This document shows positions 44,146-53,500 of a DNA stretch of 64,000 nucleotides, piece after piece (position 1 is the stretch's first letter; each line of letters starts with the position of its first letter). Source of the stretch: an uncultured Monoglobus sp. (GTDB lineage: Bacteria > Bacillota > Clostridia > Monoglobales > Monoglobaceae); assembly GCA_947628795.1 (NCBI GenBank), contig CANRBF010000007.1, forward strand, positions 1 to 64,000. The letters are read 5' to 3'. The notes below the pieces were generated by a model, which worked only from the letters and a program-made list of their open reading frames with translations, was not told the DNA's origin and ran no database searches. Position numbers and translations under genes: made by a program.

Positions 44146-45747
44146 CTACTCTCCTTTTACTTTAATTATATCTCCGTAGATCTCTCTTTTATTTACGATA
44201 TCCATTATCGAGGCCGCGGGCTTTCCGCCGCTTTCCTCTTCTCCGTATGTTACCTTCGCGATAAGCTGCTCTCCGGAAATATTCGAGAACAGCTCCGACA
44301 AATATTCGAGCCCCTTTACCGTCGCCACAGTCTTATACGCGTACTCGGTGGCGACCTTGACTGTTATAACGCTGTCATTCTTTGTAACAACCGACTTATG
44401 AAGGCACATAAACAATTTTTTGCTGCTCTTTTTTACCGCGTCCATGACCTCCGGCCAAAGGCTCCACTCATCCGCGGCGGCGGCTTGCTGCGGCACGCGC
44501 GCTGTCGGTGATTTGACCGCGCCGGGTTTCTCGGAATTATCGTTATTGCTCAACATAACCGGATTTGACGGCGGCACCGCGCCGCCGATCCTGATAGTGT
44601 TCTCAAGCTTGTCTATTCTGGCCGAAAGCGCCTCAAACTCGTTGCTGTACTCGGGCTTGATAAGCTTGATCAAAGCGATCTCCGCTGCGATCTTCGGCGA
44701 CGACATGGACTTTGCTCTGCCGTGATACTCGCTCAAAACAGTAATGCCGTATATAAGACGCTCGGGCGTGAACAATTCCGACTGTTTTTTATATTTCTCT
44801 ATAAGCTCGGGTGATTTTTCAAGTATGTTTTCAAGGATCTTCGGGTCATCACACTCGCGGCAAAGCAGCAGCGAGCGAAGATGGTCGATAAAATCCTCAA
44901 AGAATGTCAACGGGTCGCTGCCGGAGTTCAAGGCGGCGTCAAGCTCCGAAACAGCGGCGGCCGTGTCTCCGCCTGCCGCTCTCTCGGCTATCGAAAAGAA
45001 TGTCTGCTCGGGCGCTGTTCCGACTATTTCCGAAACGTCCGCGCGCCTGAGCTCGCCCTCAAACGAGGAACATCTGTCAAGTATGCTCAGCGCGTCGCGC
45101 ATTGAGCCGTCGCCAAGCTCGGCGATAAGCTCAAGCGCGTCCTCGGTGGCTTTTATATTTTCCGCCGCCGCGACTTTTTTAAGACGCGCGGCGATCGCGT
45201 CAGCGCTGATCCTTTTAAAATCATAACGCTGGCAGCGCGACAAGATAGTCTGCGGTATTTTATGAGGCTCGGTGGTGGCGAGTATAAACAGCGCGTGCTC
45301 GGGCGGCTCCTCAAGGGTTTTGAGAAGCGCGTTAAACGCCTGTATCGTGAGCATGTGCACCTCGTCGATAATATATACCTTATAGCGGCAGCCGGCGGGT
45401 GTGTAGATAACCTCCTCGCGCAGATTTCTTATCGCGTCAACGCCGTTGTTGCTGGCGGCGTCCATCTCATAGACGTCCATAACTCTGCCCTCGAGGATAG
45501 CGCGGCATGTGGAGCACTCGTTGCATGGCTCGCCTTTTATCGGGCTTTCGCAGTTGACCGCGCGTGCGAATATCTTTGCCGTTGAGGTCTTTCCGGTTCC
45601 GCGCGTGCCGCAGAAAAGATAGGCGTGTCCCACCTTTCCCGATGACAGCTCATTTCTGAGAGTGGTCGTTATATGCTCCTGACCGACCACATCATCAAAG
45701 GTCATGGGGCGCCACTTTCTGTAAAGCGCTTGATATTTTGCCGCCAT
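44146..45747 (-). CDS. dnaX: DNA polymerase III subunit gamma/tau
   Basis: DnaX is the ATPase of the clamp loader. The 533-residue protein has Walker A FCGTRGTGKTSTAKIFARAV, the four-cysteine zinc module (CESPIKGEPCNECSTC), DEVHMLTIQAFNALLKTLEE (Walker B and following), sensor 1 LATTEPHKIPQTILSRCQRY, and a C-terminal tau-like extension. No slippery A-run for making a short form was identified. The SRP RNA gene lies directly upstream, as in Bacillus subtilis. Confidence 0.96.
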   Translation of the reverse strand: MAAKYQALYRKWRPMTFDDVVGQEHITTTLRNELSSGKVGHAYLFCGTRGTGKTSTAKIFARAVNCESPIKGEPCNECSTCRAILEGRVMDVYEMDAASNNGVDAIRNLREEVIYTPAGCRYKVYIIDEVHMLTIQAFNALLKTLEEPPEHALFILATTEPHKIPQTILSRCQRYDFKRISADAIAARLKKVAAAENIKATEDALELIAELGDGSMRDALSILDRCSSFEGELRRADVSEIVGTAPEQTFFSIAERAAGGDTAAAVSELDAALNSGSDPLTFFEDFIDHLRSLLLCRECDDPKILENILEKSPELIEKYKKQSELFTPERLIYGITVLSEYHGRAKSMSSPKIAAEIALIKLIKPEYSNEFEALSARIDKLENTIRIGGAVPPSNPVMLSNNDNSEKPGAVKSPTARVPQQAAAADEWSLWPEVMDAVKKSSKKLFMCLHKSVVTKNDSVITVKVATEYAYKTVATVKGLEYLSELFSNISGEQLIAKVTYGEEESGGKPAASIMDIVNKREIYGDIIKVKGE

Positions 45748-45778
45748 AAGCCTTCACCTCTTTTGGAAATTTCAATAA

Positions 45779-46040
45779 AAAAGTCATGCGCTTGCGTTCG
45801 AAACAGCCTTACAAGCGTTACTCACACAGTTAGCTCGGATTTAGCGCCCTCACGGCACATCGAAATGACTGCTTATCGCTGCTGCGTTCCCGCCCTGACG
45901 AGGTTCACAGGTTCCGATTGCGTAAGACCAAACCGTCAACACCACTTATGCGAGGCAGACCAAACAAGGATATCCCTCAAAAGCAAGTTTTCATCCCCTC
46001 TGTAGCGGATTGAGGGTTACAAGGCACCGCTAACGCCCCA
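45779..46040 (-). ncRNA. ffs: Signal recognition particle RNA, large bacterial type
   Basis: On the minus strand the RNA begins near GGGGCGTTAGCGGTGCC and ends in CATGACTTTTTT. The 5' domain has the Alu-like GCGGTGCC-TTGTAACC-CTC-AATCCGCTACAGAGGGG found in Firmicutes 6S-type SRP RNAs. The helix 8 apex reads GTCAGGGC-GGGAAC-GCAGCAGC, the GGAA-tetraloop site for Ffh binding. At about 260 bases it is the long form with an Alu domain. Its place just upstream of dnaX also fits. The exact 5' end is uncertain, because the promoter at 46059-46087 would allow a start some bases upstream. Confidence 0.93.
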
Positions 46041-46058
46041 ATTTAACATGACTTACAT

Positions 46059-46087
46059 ATTTTATCACAAAACAGTATTCGGGTCAA
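46059..46087 (-). promoter_or_regulatory. Promoter of the SRP RNA gene
   Basis: Minus strand TTGACC (46087-46082), 17 bases, TAAAAT (46064-46059), just before the mature RNA start. Confidence 0.8.
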
Positions 46088-46105
46088 TACCCAATTTTAA
46101 ATTTT

Positions 46106-47458
46106 TTAAATTGCTATATTGACCCACTTTCCCGCCTTAAAGCGGATAACCGCGAATATGTATCTCGCTACCTGGTCGCCGATGACGCCCATCCAGATAC
46201 CCGCGATACCCATTCCGAAGGTATATCCGAACAAATAAGAGACAGCCGTTCGGATGATCGTGACGCTTATAGTCGATGCGACCGCTGTGTAAAGCGTGTC
46301 GCCCGCGCCGCGCAGGCAGCCCATGTAAATGACCTGGCGTATCTGGAACAGCACCACGATGATTATTATGCGCATTATGCTGACGCCAATCTTGACAATC
46401 TCGGGCTCACTGAAGAACAGCCGCATCAAAAGCCCGCCGCCGAAGAAATAGACAACAGCCAGAACCACGGATATCACACCTCCGAGCATCTGGCACGCCG
46501 AGCCGTATTCCTTCGCCCTGTCGGGTTTGTTCTCGCCGAGGCTCCTGCCGATCAGCGCTACCGCCGCGGCCTGCAGACCGTCGCCGAACGAAAACGACAG
46601 ACCCATAATGTTCATGCCTACCTGGTGGGCGGCCATCGCCGCCGTGCCTTGATCCGCCGCCATTATCGCTGTCATCATAAATCCGACGCGCATAAGCATC
46701 TGCTCAAAAAACACGCTGTAGCCCACTCTGACAAGGCTCTTGAAGGCGCTGATCGTCGGGCGTATTTTTTTCTTGATTATAAACAGAATATTAAGAAAAC
46801 TGCCCGGACGGCTGATCGACAATATGCTCATGATCGCCGCCACCACCGTGCCGAGCACCGTGGCCAGCGCCGCGCCCTTTATCCCGAGCGCGGGAAAACC
46901 GAAATGTCCGTTTATCAATAAATAATTAAATATAATATTTATCGTGTTGGATGTGATGTTTGTGCGCATGGTTATCTTGGTGTTGCCCGCGCCGCGCTGA
47001 GCCGAGTTGATACCCATTTGGACGCAGTTAAACACCATGCCGCCCATAATAATTCGGTAATAAATAACCGCGCTGTCGTGGGTCTCGGGCAGTGAGCCGC
47101 ACAGGTCCATGATTTGCGGAGCGAAGATAACAAGCCCGGTGCTAAGTATCGCCGCCAGAATCAAGATCATAACCATAGCGGTGAACAAAATCGAGTTGGC
47201 GTCCTCTCTGCGCTTTTCGCCGAATCTTCTGGCAACCAGAGCAGAAACCGCGACGTTCATCGCGAGAAACACGGCCAGACCCAAGAATTTGGGCTGCGTG
47301 GTGAGGCCGACCGCCGCCACCGCGTCGGCGCCCAGAGAGCTTACCATCAGCGAGTCGACAAGTCCCGCGAACGCCACAAAAAACGACTCAACAATAGCCG
47401 GAACCGCTATGCGCAGCGATTCCGCAATCGTTTCTTTTTTGTAATTAAAAAATTTCAA
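46106..47458 (-). CDS. MATE family efflux transporter
   Basis: A 450-residue multidrug-and-toxin-extrusion type exporter with about twelve membrane helices in two similar halves. Family motifs include VPAIVESFFVAFAGLVDSLM in helix 1, MNVAVSALVARRFGEK, and in the second half MAAHQVGMNIMGLSFSFGDG and AAVALIGRSLGENKPDRAKE. Members exchange Na+ or H+ for organic cations; the substrate is unknown. It reads away from the arsC/spx-like gene with a 35-base gap and lies between it and the SRP RNA. Confidence 0.92.
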   Translation of the reverse strand: MKFFNYKKETIAESLRIAVPAIVESFFVAFAGLVDSLMVSSLGADAVAAVGLTTQPKFLGLAVFLAMNVAVSALVARRFGEKRREDANSILFTAMVMILILAAILSTGLVIFAPQIMDLCGSLPETHDSAVIYYRIIMGGMVFNCVQMGINSAQRGAGNTKITMRTNITSNTINIIFNYLLINGHFGFPALGIKGAALATVLGTVVAAIMSILSISRPGSFLNILFIIKKKIRPTISAFKSLVRVGYSVFFEQMLMRVGFMMTAIMAADQGTAAMAAHQVGMNIMGLSFSFGDGLQAAAVALIGRSLGENKPDRAKEYGSACQMLGGVISVVLAVVYFFGGGLLMRLFFSEPEIVKIGVSIMRIIIIVVLFQIRQVIYMGCLRGAGDTLYTAVASTISVTIIRTAVSYLFGYTFGMGIAGIWMGVIGDQVARYIFAVIRFKAGKWVNIAI

Positions 47459-47493
47459 GATTGAAATTCATCTCTTTTCAATAAAATTAAAAA

Positions 47494-47844
47494 TTATTTT
47501 AGATCCTGCCAGCTGTCCGCTTTAAATCCGACCAAAACCTTATTGTCCGAAACCGCTATCGGGCGCTTTACGAGCATACCGTCGGTCGCCAAAAGCCTCA
47601 GCTGCTCCTCCTCGGTCATGTCGGGCAGCTTATCTTTAAGCTCCATTGAGCGGTAAAGCATTCCGCTTGTGTTAAAAAATTTTTTAAGCGGCAGGCCGCT
47701 CGCCTCGTGCCACTTTTTGAGTTCGTCATACGACGGATTCTCGGATTTAATATCCCGAATCTCGTATTCTATCCCGTTGTCGTCAAGGAATTTCTGCGCC
47801 TTTTTGCAGGTGGTGCATTTGGGATAGCAAACAAATTTTATCAT
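47494..47844 (-). CDS. Spx/ArsC/YffB family thioredoxin-fold protein
   Basis: A 116-residue protein with the ArsC-family thioredoxin fold. The redox motif CTTC is at residues 10-13 (FVCYPKCTTCKKAQKFLDDN). Later features are RDIKSENPSYDELKKW, LPLKKFFNTSGMLYRSMELK and DGMLVKRPIAVSDNKVLVGF. The CxxC fits the Spx/MgsR/YffB branch, but such proteins without the RNA-polymerase-binding signature are simply named ArsC-like. A role as thiol-redox sensor or reductase is likely; arsenate reduction is not implied. Its promoter lies at 47877-47905. Confidence 0.85.
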   Translation of the reverse strand: MIKFVCYPKCTTCKKAQKFLDDNGIEYEIRDIKSENPSYDELKKWHEASGLPLKKFFNTSGMLYRSMELKDKLPDMTEEEQLRLLATDGMLVKRPIAVSDNKVLVGFKADSWQDLK

Positions 47845-47876
47845 ATCTTTTCCCCCTTATGTAATCATACATAAAC

Positions 47877-47905
47877 ATTATACCACAAAATGTAAATTAC
47901 GTCAA
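47877..47905 (-). promoter_or_regulatory. Sigma-A promoter of the Spx/ArsC-like gene
   Basis: Minus strand TTGACG (47905-47900), 17 bases, TATAAT (47882-47877). The -35 box directly follows the T-run of the nrdD terminator. Confidence 0.75.
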
Positions 47906-47930
47906 TCAAAAACCGGGCCGCGCGGCCCGG
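47905..47930 (-). terminator. Rho-independent terminator of nrdD
   Basis: CCGGGCCG-CG-CGGCCCGG (47913-47930), read on the minus strand, is followed by TTTTTGATT, about 20 bases after the nrdD stop. Confidence 0.85.
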
Positions 47931-47949
47931 CAAATTGATTTGCTTATTT

Positions 47950-50310
47950 CTAATCCTCGTGAGAGCAGCAGCCTCCGACGTGCATGTGCTTTACGCGGTC
48001 GCGGACTTCGGCTTTCTTGGCGTCGTTGAAACGGTCAAGCGTGCCCGCGAGATATCCTGTGACGCGGCGAATCCTCTCTATGCCTATGACCTCGCCGTCC
48101 TCTCCGGTCTCAACGGCTTTTCTGCCGCAGCCCGGGCACTCGTCGTTGATTATTCCCGTGTAGCCGCAGACAGGATCGCGGTCGACCGGATGGTTGATGC
48201 TGCCGTAGCCGACGCCGCATTCTTTCATATACCTGATAACGCTCTCAAAAGCCTCAAGGTTCGTGGTCGGGTCGCCGTCAAGTTCGATATACGAAATATG
48301 TCCGCCGTTTGTCAGCGCGTGATAGGGAGCCTCAAGCTCGATCTTCTCGTAGGCGCTGATGGGATAGTAGACCGGAATGTGGAACGAGTTGGTGTAATAC
48401 TCCCTGTCGGTCACTCCGGGTATGCTGCCGAATATCTTTCTGTCTATCTTAACGAATCTGCCCGAAAGTCCCTCGGCGGGCGTGGCGATGAGCGAGAAGT
48501 TCATGCCGTATTGCTCGGTCGCCTCGTCCATGCGCTTTCTCATGTGGCCGACGATCTCAAGTCCGAGATTCTGAGACACTCGAGACTCGCCGTGATGCTC
48601 GCCGGTGAGCGCCTTTAAACACTCGGCAAGGCCGATAAATCCCGCTGTCAGCGTGCCGTGCTTCAACACCTCTCCGACTTTGTCGTTCTCTTTGAGCTTA
48701 TCGGAATCCAGCCAGATGCCCTGACCCATAAGGAAGGGATAGTTCTTGACCGTCTTTTCGGCCTGGACCTTGTAGCGCGCCAAAAGCTGCTCGATAACCA
48801 GATCTATCTTGCGGTCAAGCTCGTCAAAAAACCAATCTATGTCACCCTTAGCCTTGATGGCTATCCTTGGAAGATTGATCGAAGTGAAGCTCAGATTGCC
48901 GCGGCCGTAGGTTATCTCTCTGGATTTGTCGTAGGAATTGGCGACGACTCTGGTTCTGCAGCCCATGTAGGTAGCTTCGGTCTCGGGACGGCCCTCAACG
49001 TAGTACTGCTTGTTAAACGGCGCGTCGAGGAAGCTGAAATTGGGGAACAGCCTCTTTGCCGAAACACGGCACGCCAGCTTGAACAAATCGTAGTTCCTAT
49101 CCTCTTTGTTATAGTTCACGCCCTCTTTTACCTTGAAAATATGTATCGGGAATATGGGCGTCTCGCCGTTGCCGAGGCCGCGCTCCTCCGCTATAAGCAG
49201 GTTGCGCATAACCATTCTGCCCTCATCGGATGTGTCGGTTCCGTAGTTTATGGAGCTGAATGGAATCTGGGCTCCGGCTCTCGAGTGCATGGTGTTCAGA
49301 TTGTGTATAAGCGCTTCCATAGCCTGGAACGTGGCGCGGTCGGTCTCTTTTTCGGAATTCTTGGTTATAAATCGAACGGCGCGCGACGCGTCCTTATCGC
49401 TCATAACGCGGGCGAGCTTGGTCTTGAGCGCGTCCAAAAACTCGGGCGCGTTGGACAGCTTCGGCTCCTCTCCGGTCTCGTCGCGCAGTTCCGAGATGAT
49501 CTGCATCGCCGTGTCCTGGGGCTCGTCTATTCCGGCCATCAACGTCAGCGCCGCAGATAAATTCTTTGTAAACTTTTTCTTATATGTCTTGGCAACGCCG
49601 GGAGCCATAGCGTAATCAAAATTGGGTATACTCTGTCCGCCGTGCTGGTCGTTCTGGTTCGACTGGATGGCGATGCAGCATAATGCCGAATAGCTGGCAA
49701 TATCGTTGGGCTCTCGCAGAAAACCGTGGCCCGTGGAGAAGCCGCCCTTGAACAGCTTCACAAGGTCTATCTGGCAGCAGGTCGTCGTGAGCGTCAGAAA
49801 ATCCAGATCATGGATATGAATATCGCCGTCCTTGTGGGCCTTGGCATGGCGGGGGTCGAGGATAAACATGTCATAGAAGCACTTGGCGCCCTCGCTGCCG
49901 TAGCGCAGCATTGTGCCCATCGCAGTGTCTCCGTCGATGTTGGCGTTCTCGCGCTTGACGTCATTGTCTTTGGCGGCCTTGAAGGTCAAATCCTCATACA
50001 CGCGCATAAGCTGGGTGTTCATCTCGCGAACCCTGCTTCTCTGGGCGCGGTAGAGAATAAACTCCTTGGCGGTTCTGGTATGGCCGTTCTCGACCAAAAT
50101 TTTCTCGACCGCGTCCTGTATTTCCTCAACTCCGGGCTTTGAAAGTCCCAGACCGTTTTCGACATAATCAACGACCTGATCGGCAAGCTCAAGCGCCGTG
50201 TCTCTATCGCTTCCGCCCAAAGCCTCGGCCGCCTTAAATATGGCGTTTGATATTTTTGTAATATCAAAATCCGCCTCCCTGCCGTCTCTTTTAACTATCG
50301 TTTTAATCAT
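47950..50310 (-). CDS. nrdD: Anaerobic (class III) ribonucleoside-triphosphate reductase
   Basis: NrdD makes deoxyribonucleotides without oxygen using a glycyl radical set by the activase NrdG. The 786-residue protein has an N-terminal ATP-cone (MIKTIVKRDGREADFDITKI to about 95) for allosteric control, the catalytic barrel (PIHIFKVKEGVNYNKEDRNY, YMGCRTRVVAN, YGRGNLSFTSINLPR) and the C-terminal zinc/glycyl region (CGYTGIINDECPGCG, RRVTGYLAGTLDRFNDAKKA). The start at 50310 has GGGAGG upstream. An NrdR-type palindrome overlaps the leader. No nrdG gene is adjacent on either side, which is unusual but not unknown. Confidence 0.96.
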   Translation of the reverse strand: MIKTIVKRDGREADFDITKISNAIFKAAEALGGSDRDTALELADQVVDYVENGLGLSKPGVEEIQDAVEKILVENGHTRTAKEFILYRAQRSRVREMNTQLMRVYEDLTFKAAKDNDVKRENANIDGDTAMGTMLRYGSEGAKCFYDMFILDPRHAKAHKDGDIHIHDLDFLTLTTTCCQIDLVKLFKGGFSTGHGFLREPNDIASYSALCCIAIQSNQNDQHGGQSIPNFDYAMAPGVAKTYKKKFTKNLSAALTLMAGIDEPQDTAMQIISELRDETGEEPKLSNAPEFLDALKTKLARVMSDKDASRAVRFITKNSEKETDRATFQAMEALIHNLNTMHSRAGAQIPFSSINYGTDTSDEGRMVMRNLLIAEERGLGNGETPIFPIHIFKVKEGVNYNKEDRNYDLFKLACRVSAKRLFPNFSFLDAPFNKQYYVEGRPETEATYMGCRTRVVANSYDKSREITYGRGNLSFTSINLPRIAIKAKGDIDWFFDELDRKIDLVIEQLLARYKVQAEKTVKNYPFLMGQGIWLDSDKLKENDKVGEVLKHGTLTAGFIGLAECLKALTGEHHGESRVSQNLGLEIVGHMRKRMDEATEQYGMNFSLIATPAEGLSGRFVKIDRKIFGSIPGVTDREYYTNSFHIPVYYPISAYEKIELEAPYHALTNGGHISYIELDGDPTTNLEAFESVIRYMKECGVGYGSINHPVDRDPVCGYTGIINDECPGCGRKAVETGEDGEVIGIERIRRVTGYLAGTLDRFNDAKKAEVRDRVKHMHVGGCCSHED

Positions 50311-50333
50311 ATTAAAACCTCCCGTATTTTCAA

Positions 50334-50351
50334 ACCACAAGATGTAGTGGT
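50334..50351. promoter_or_regulatory. Candidate NrdR box in the nrdD leader
   Basis: ACCACAAGATGTAGTGGT is an 18-base near-palindrome similar to the tandem sites bound by the ribonucleotide reductase repressor NrdR. A weaker half-like ACACATATAGTATA sequence lies about three helical turns away over the -10 box (around 50370-50383). Confidence 0.55.
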
Positions 50352-50377
50352 TAAATTTGTAAATTCGCAACACATAT

Positions 50378-50405
50378 AGTATAGCATGTTTTTTTCTTAT
50401 GTCAA
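50378..50405 (-). promoter_or_regulatory. Promoter of nrdD
   Basis: Minus strand TTGACA (50405-50400), 16 bases, TATACT (50383-50378). Confidence 0.75.
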
Positions 50406-50444
50406 GCATTAATTTAAAATTGAAACAATTTTGTAATATTTTTA

Positions 50445-50473
50445 TTGACAGAACATATTTTTTGTGATAAAAT
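50445..50473 (+). promoter_or_regulatory. Promoter of the alpha-2-macroglobulin-like gene
   Basis: TTGACA (50445-50450), 17 bases, TAAAAT (50468-50473). An AAGGAGG ribosome binding site lies before the start at 50507. Confidence 0.8.
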
Positions 50474-50506
50474 AATTACATCATTAATTTTAAGGAGGAT
50501 GTTTAT

Positions 50507-53500
50507 ATGAAAACACGAATTACTTCGATCATTATTGTTCTGGCGCTGCTGATGTGCATTTGCGCGCCCGCGGCTGCGGCAGACTACAGCCGCGGCGGGT
50601 ACAGCCTGACGCCGGTTTCATATGACGGAACGGGCGTTATGCCCGACAGCCTTTATATCCTGTCGGGAGCGTCGGACACGCCTCGGATCATGATCAACGA
50701 TACTATCTCGGCGACGGTCACACCGAACGGAGACGGGACCTTCACGGTGGCGCCCGACGCGCCTCTGACGTACAATAAGCTGTACACCTTTAAGCTCATG
50801 GGAGACGATCCCGTTACATGGACGTTTCAGACGGCGGAAAAATTCAGGATCGAAAAGACGCTGCCCGGCAGCTACGCCACCGATGTGCCGATAAACTCGG
50901 GCATAGAGATCACTTTCTCACACAGCGATGTTGACTTTGAAAGCGTGAAAAACAATTTTTCGATCAAGCCGCACATTGACGGAAAATGGGAGCTGCATGA
51001 CAAAACTGCGGTTTTTATTCCCGAAAAGCCTTTTGATCACGACACGGAATATTCCGTGTCTATCTCGGGCAAGACTTCCCGCGCAAACGGCGCGGCCTTG
51101 GGCGAGGGCTGCGAATTTTCTTTTACCACAATAAAAGACAGCGAGCAACCCGACGAATCCGACACGTATTTTTACATTCAAAACGATTATTACGAGACAT
51201 CGACAAGCGTCGCGCCGATAATCTCGGTAGGCGCGTCGGTCAAAAACAAAACTGCCGCGAACGCGGAAATTTCGCTGCACACCATTGACGCGGCGGACGC
51301 GGAGGCATATTTCCTAAACGATCTTACATTTAAGCAGCTCGGCGAAAAGCGCGGAAACGAGATCATGAGCTTTGATTATACCCTGAATGTCAGCGAGGAC
51401 GAAGGCATTAAAACTCAGTTTATTCCGTTTCCGAACACGCTTGAAAACGGATTTTATCTGGCGGAAATTTCCCTTGAAGATAAAACGCAGTGCGCGCTTA
51501 TCCAGTCGACAGACATTGGCGCGTATATTATGAAAGACAGCGACAGGTTTTTGATATGGACAAACGACATGAGCACCGGAGAGCCGCTTGAAGGAGTGAA
51601 ATTCAGCACGAGAGGCAGCAGCGGGATCTCGGATCCGAGCGGCATCGCATACGTTGGCGCGCCCGAATCCGAGCCTTACGAAAACGCCGTGTTCAGCGCG
51701 GAACTTGGCGATAAAACCGCGCTCTTCGGTATATACGACCGAGAGATCGACCGCCGCAAATATTTTACCGCCATGGAATTTGACCGCGCGCTATACATGC
51801 CCGACGACACGGTGAATTTCTGGGGAGCGGCAAAGCCGACGGACGGCTCCGAAGCTCCGACCGATTTGACCGCCGAAGTTCAAATAAGCCGAAGATATTA
51901 CACAAACGACGAAAACGTCACAACTCCCGTGTCCGTGACACGCGTTGAGTGTGAGGACGGCGTGTTCAACGGCTCCGTTAAGCTGCCGAATTTGAACGCG
52001 GGAAGCTACGAGCTTGAGATAAAAAACGGCGAGGAAAGCATCGTGAGCAAATATTTCACGGTCGAGGAATATGTCAAGCCCGATTACAATATCGGCCTGA
52101 CGCCCGACAAGCGCGCGATTTTTTACGGCGACACTATCAACTATAAAATAAAGACCGAATTCTTTGACGGAACTCCGGTTTCCGACCTTTCGGTTAAATT
52201 CAGCGCTGACCGCTCATTCTTTAACAATATATCGGAAACGCTGTTTACCGACGCAAACGGCGAGGCGCAGTTCAGCGCGACGCCGACGCTCGAAGACGGC
52301 GATTGGGAATATTCATTTAACCCGTCATTTAATCCCGGAATATACGCAAAACTTCCCGAGATCGGGGATATCTCGGCCTCGGCATCTACCACCGTGCTGA
52401 TGAACGACATCAAGGTAAACATTGACAGCGAGTTCAAGGACGGAAGCAGCAATATAAAGCTGCACTCCGATTTGCTGACGCTCGACAAGGTCAACTCCCA
52501 AACCGATGGCTATATAAAGAGCAAGGATTATATACTCGGTCCCGACGCGGGCAGAGTATTAAACGCGGTCATAAATTATAATTACTACGAGGCGACGCAG
52601 TACGACACGGGGTATAATTATATCACCAAGCAGTCATATCCAATATATAATTATGAATACAAGACCGAAAAGGCCGCCGAGTTTTCGGTTACGACAAACG
52701 AAAACGGCGACGCGGAATACTCGTTCACGCCTCCCGCCGACGACAAAAAAGGCTACTACAGCATTGATATCACCTGCGCCGACACAGCGGGAAGAACGTA
52801 CGAGAACCTTAACAACCGTATTAACACAAAGGAATACAACACCTATATTTCCGATAGCTACAGCGTTGACGATTACAAAATAGACTGCGACAAAGAGCTT
52901 TACGATATTGGCGAAAACGCGGTATTCACCGTGACAAAGGGCGCGGAGGCGGCCGACGGCAGGTTCCTCTACGTGAAAGACAATAACGGGATAAAAGACG
53001 CCGCCGTAATTGATAGCAGCGTTTACACAACAACATTTGACGCGGTGCCCTCGATATTTGTAAGCGCCGTTCGGTTCGATCCCCGGACAGGATATGAGTA
53101 TATCGGCGAACGCAAGGCGGAATATGACATCGAAAAAAGCCGCCTGAACTTTGAGATAACGACCGACAAAGAAGAATACGCGCCTGGCGATGACTGCGGG
53201 ATCACAGTCAGGGTGACCGACCAAAGCGGAGCTGCGGCCGTCGCCGACGTAAATATAAGTGTCGTCGACGAGGCGCTGTTTAAGCTCAGGGACTATGAGG
53301 CGGATACGCTTGAACAGTTATACGACAGTTTCTACTCCAAAACGGATCAGATATACCGCTCTCACAAAATGCTTGAATACGCCGCCCCGAATCCCGTGGT
53401 GGGAGCGACAAGCTTTGAAACGGCGGCCGGAGGCGGTTCAAACGCCGCGGCCGACTCAAGCGCGGAGAGCCGTATCCGCTCCGAATTCAAAGACACGGCC

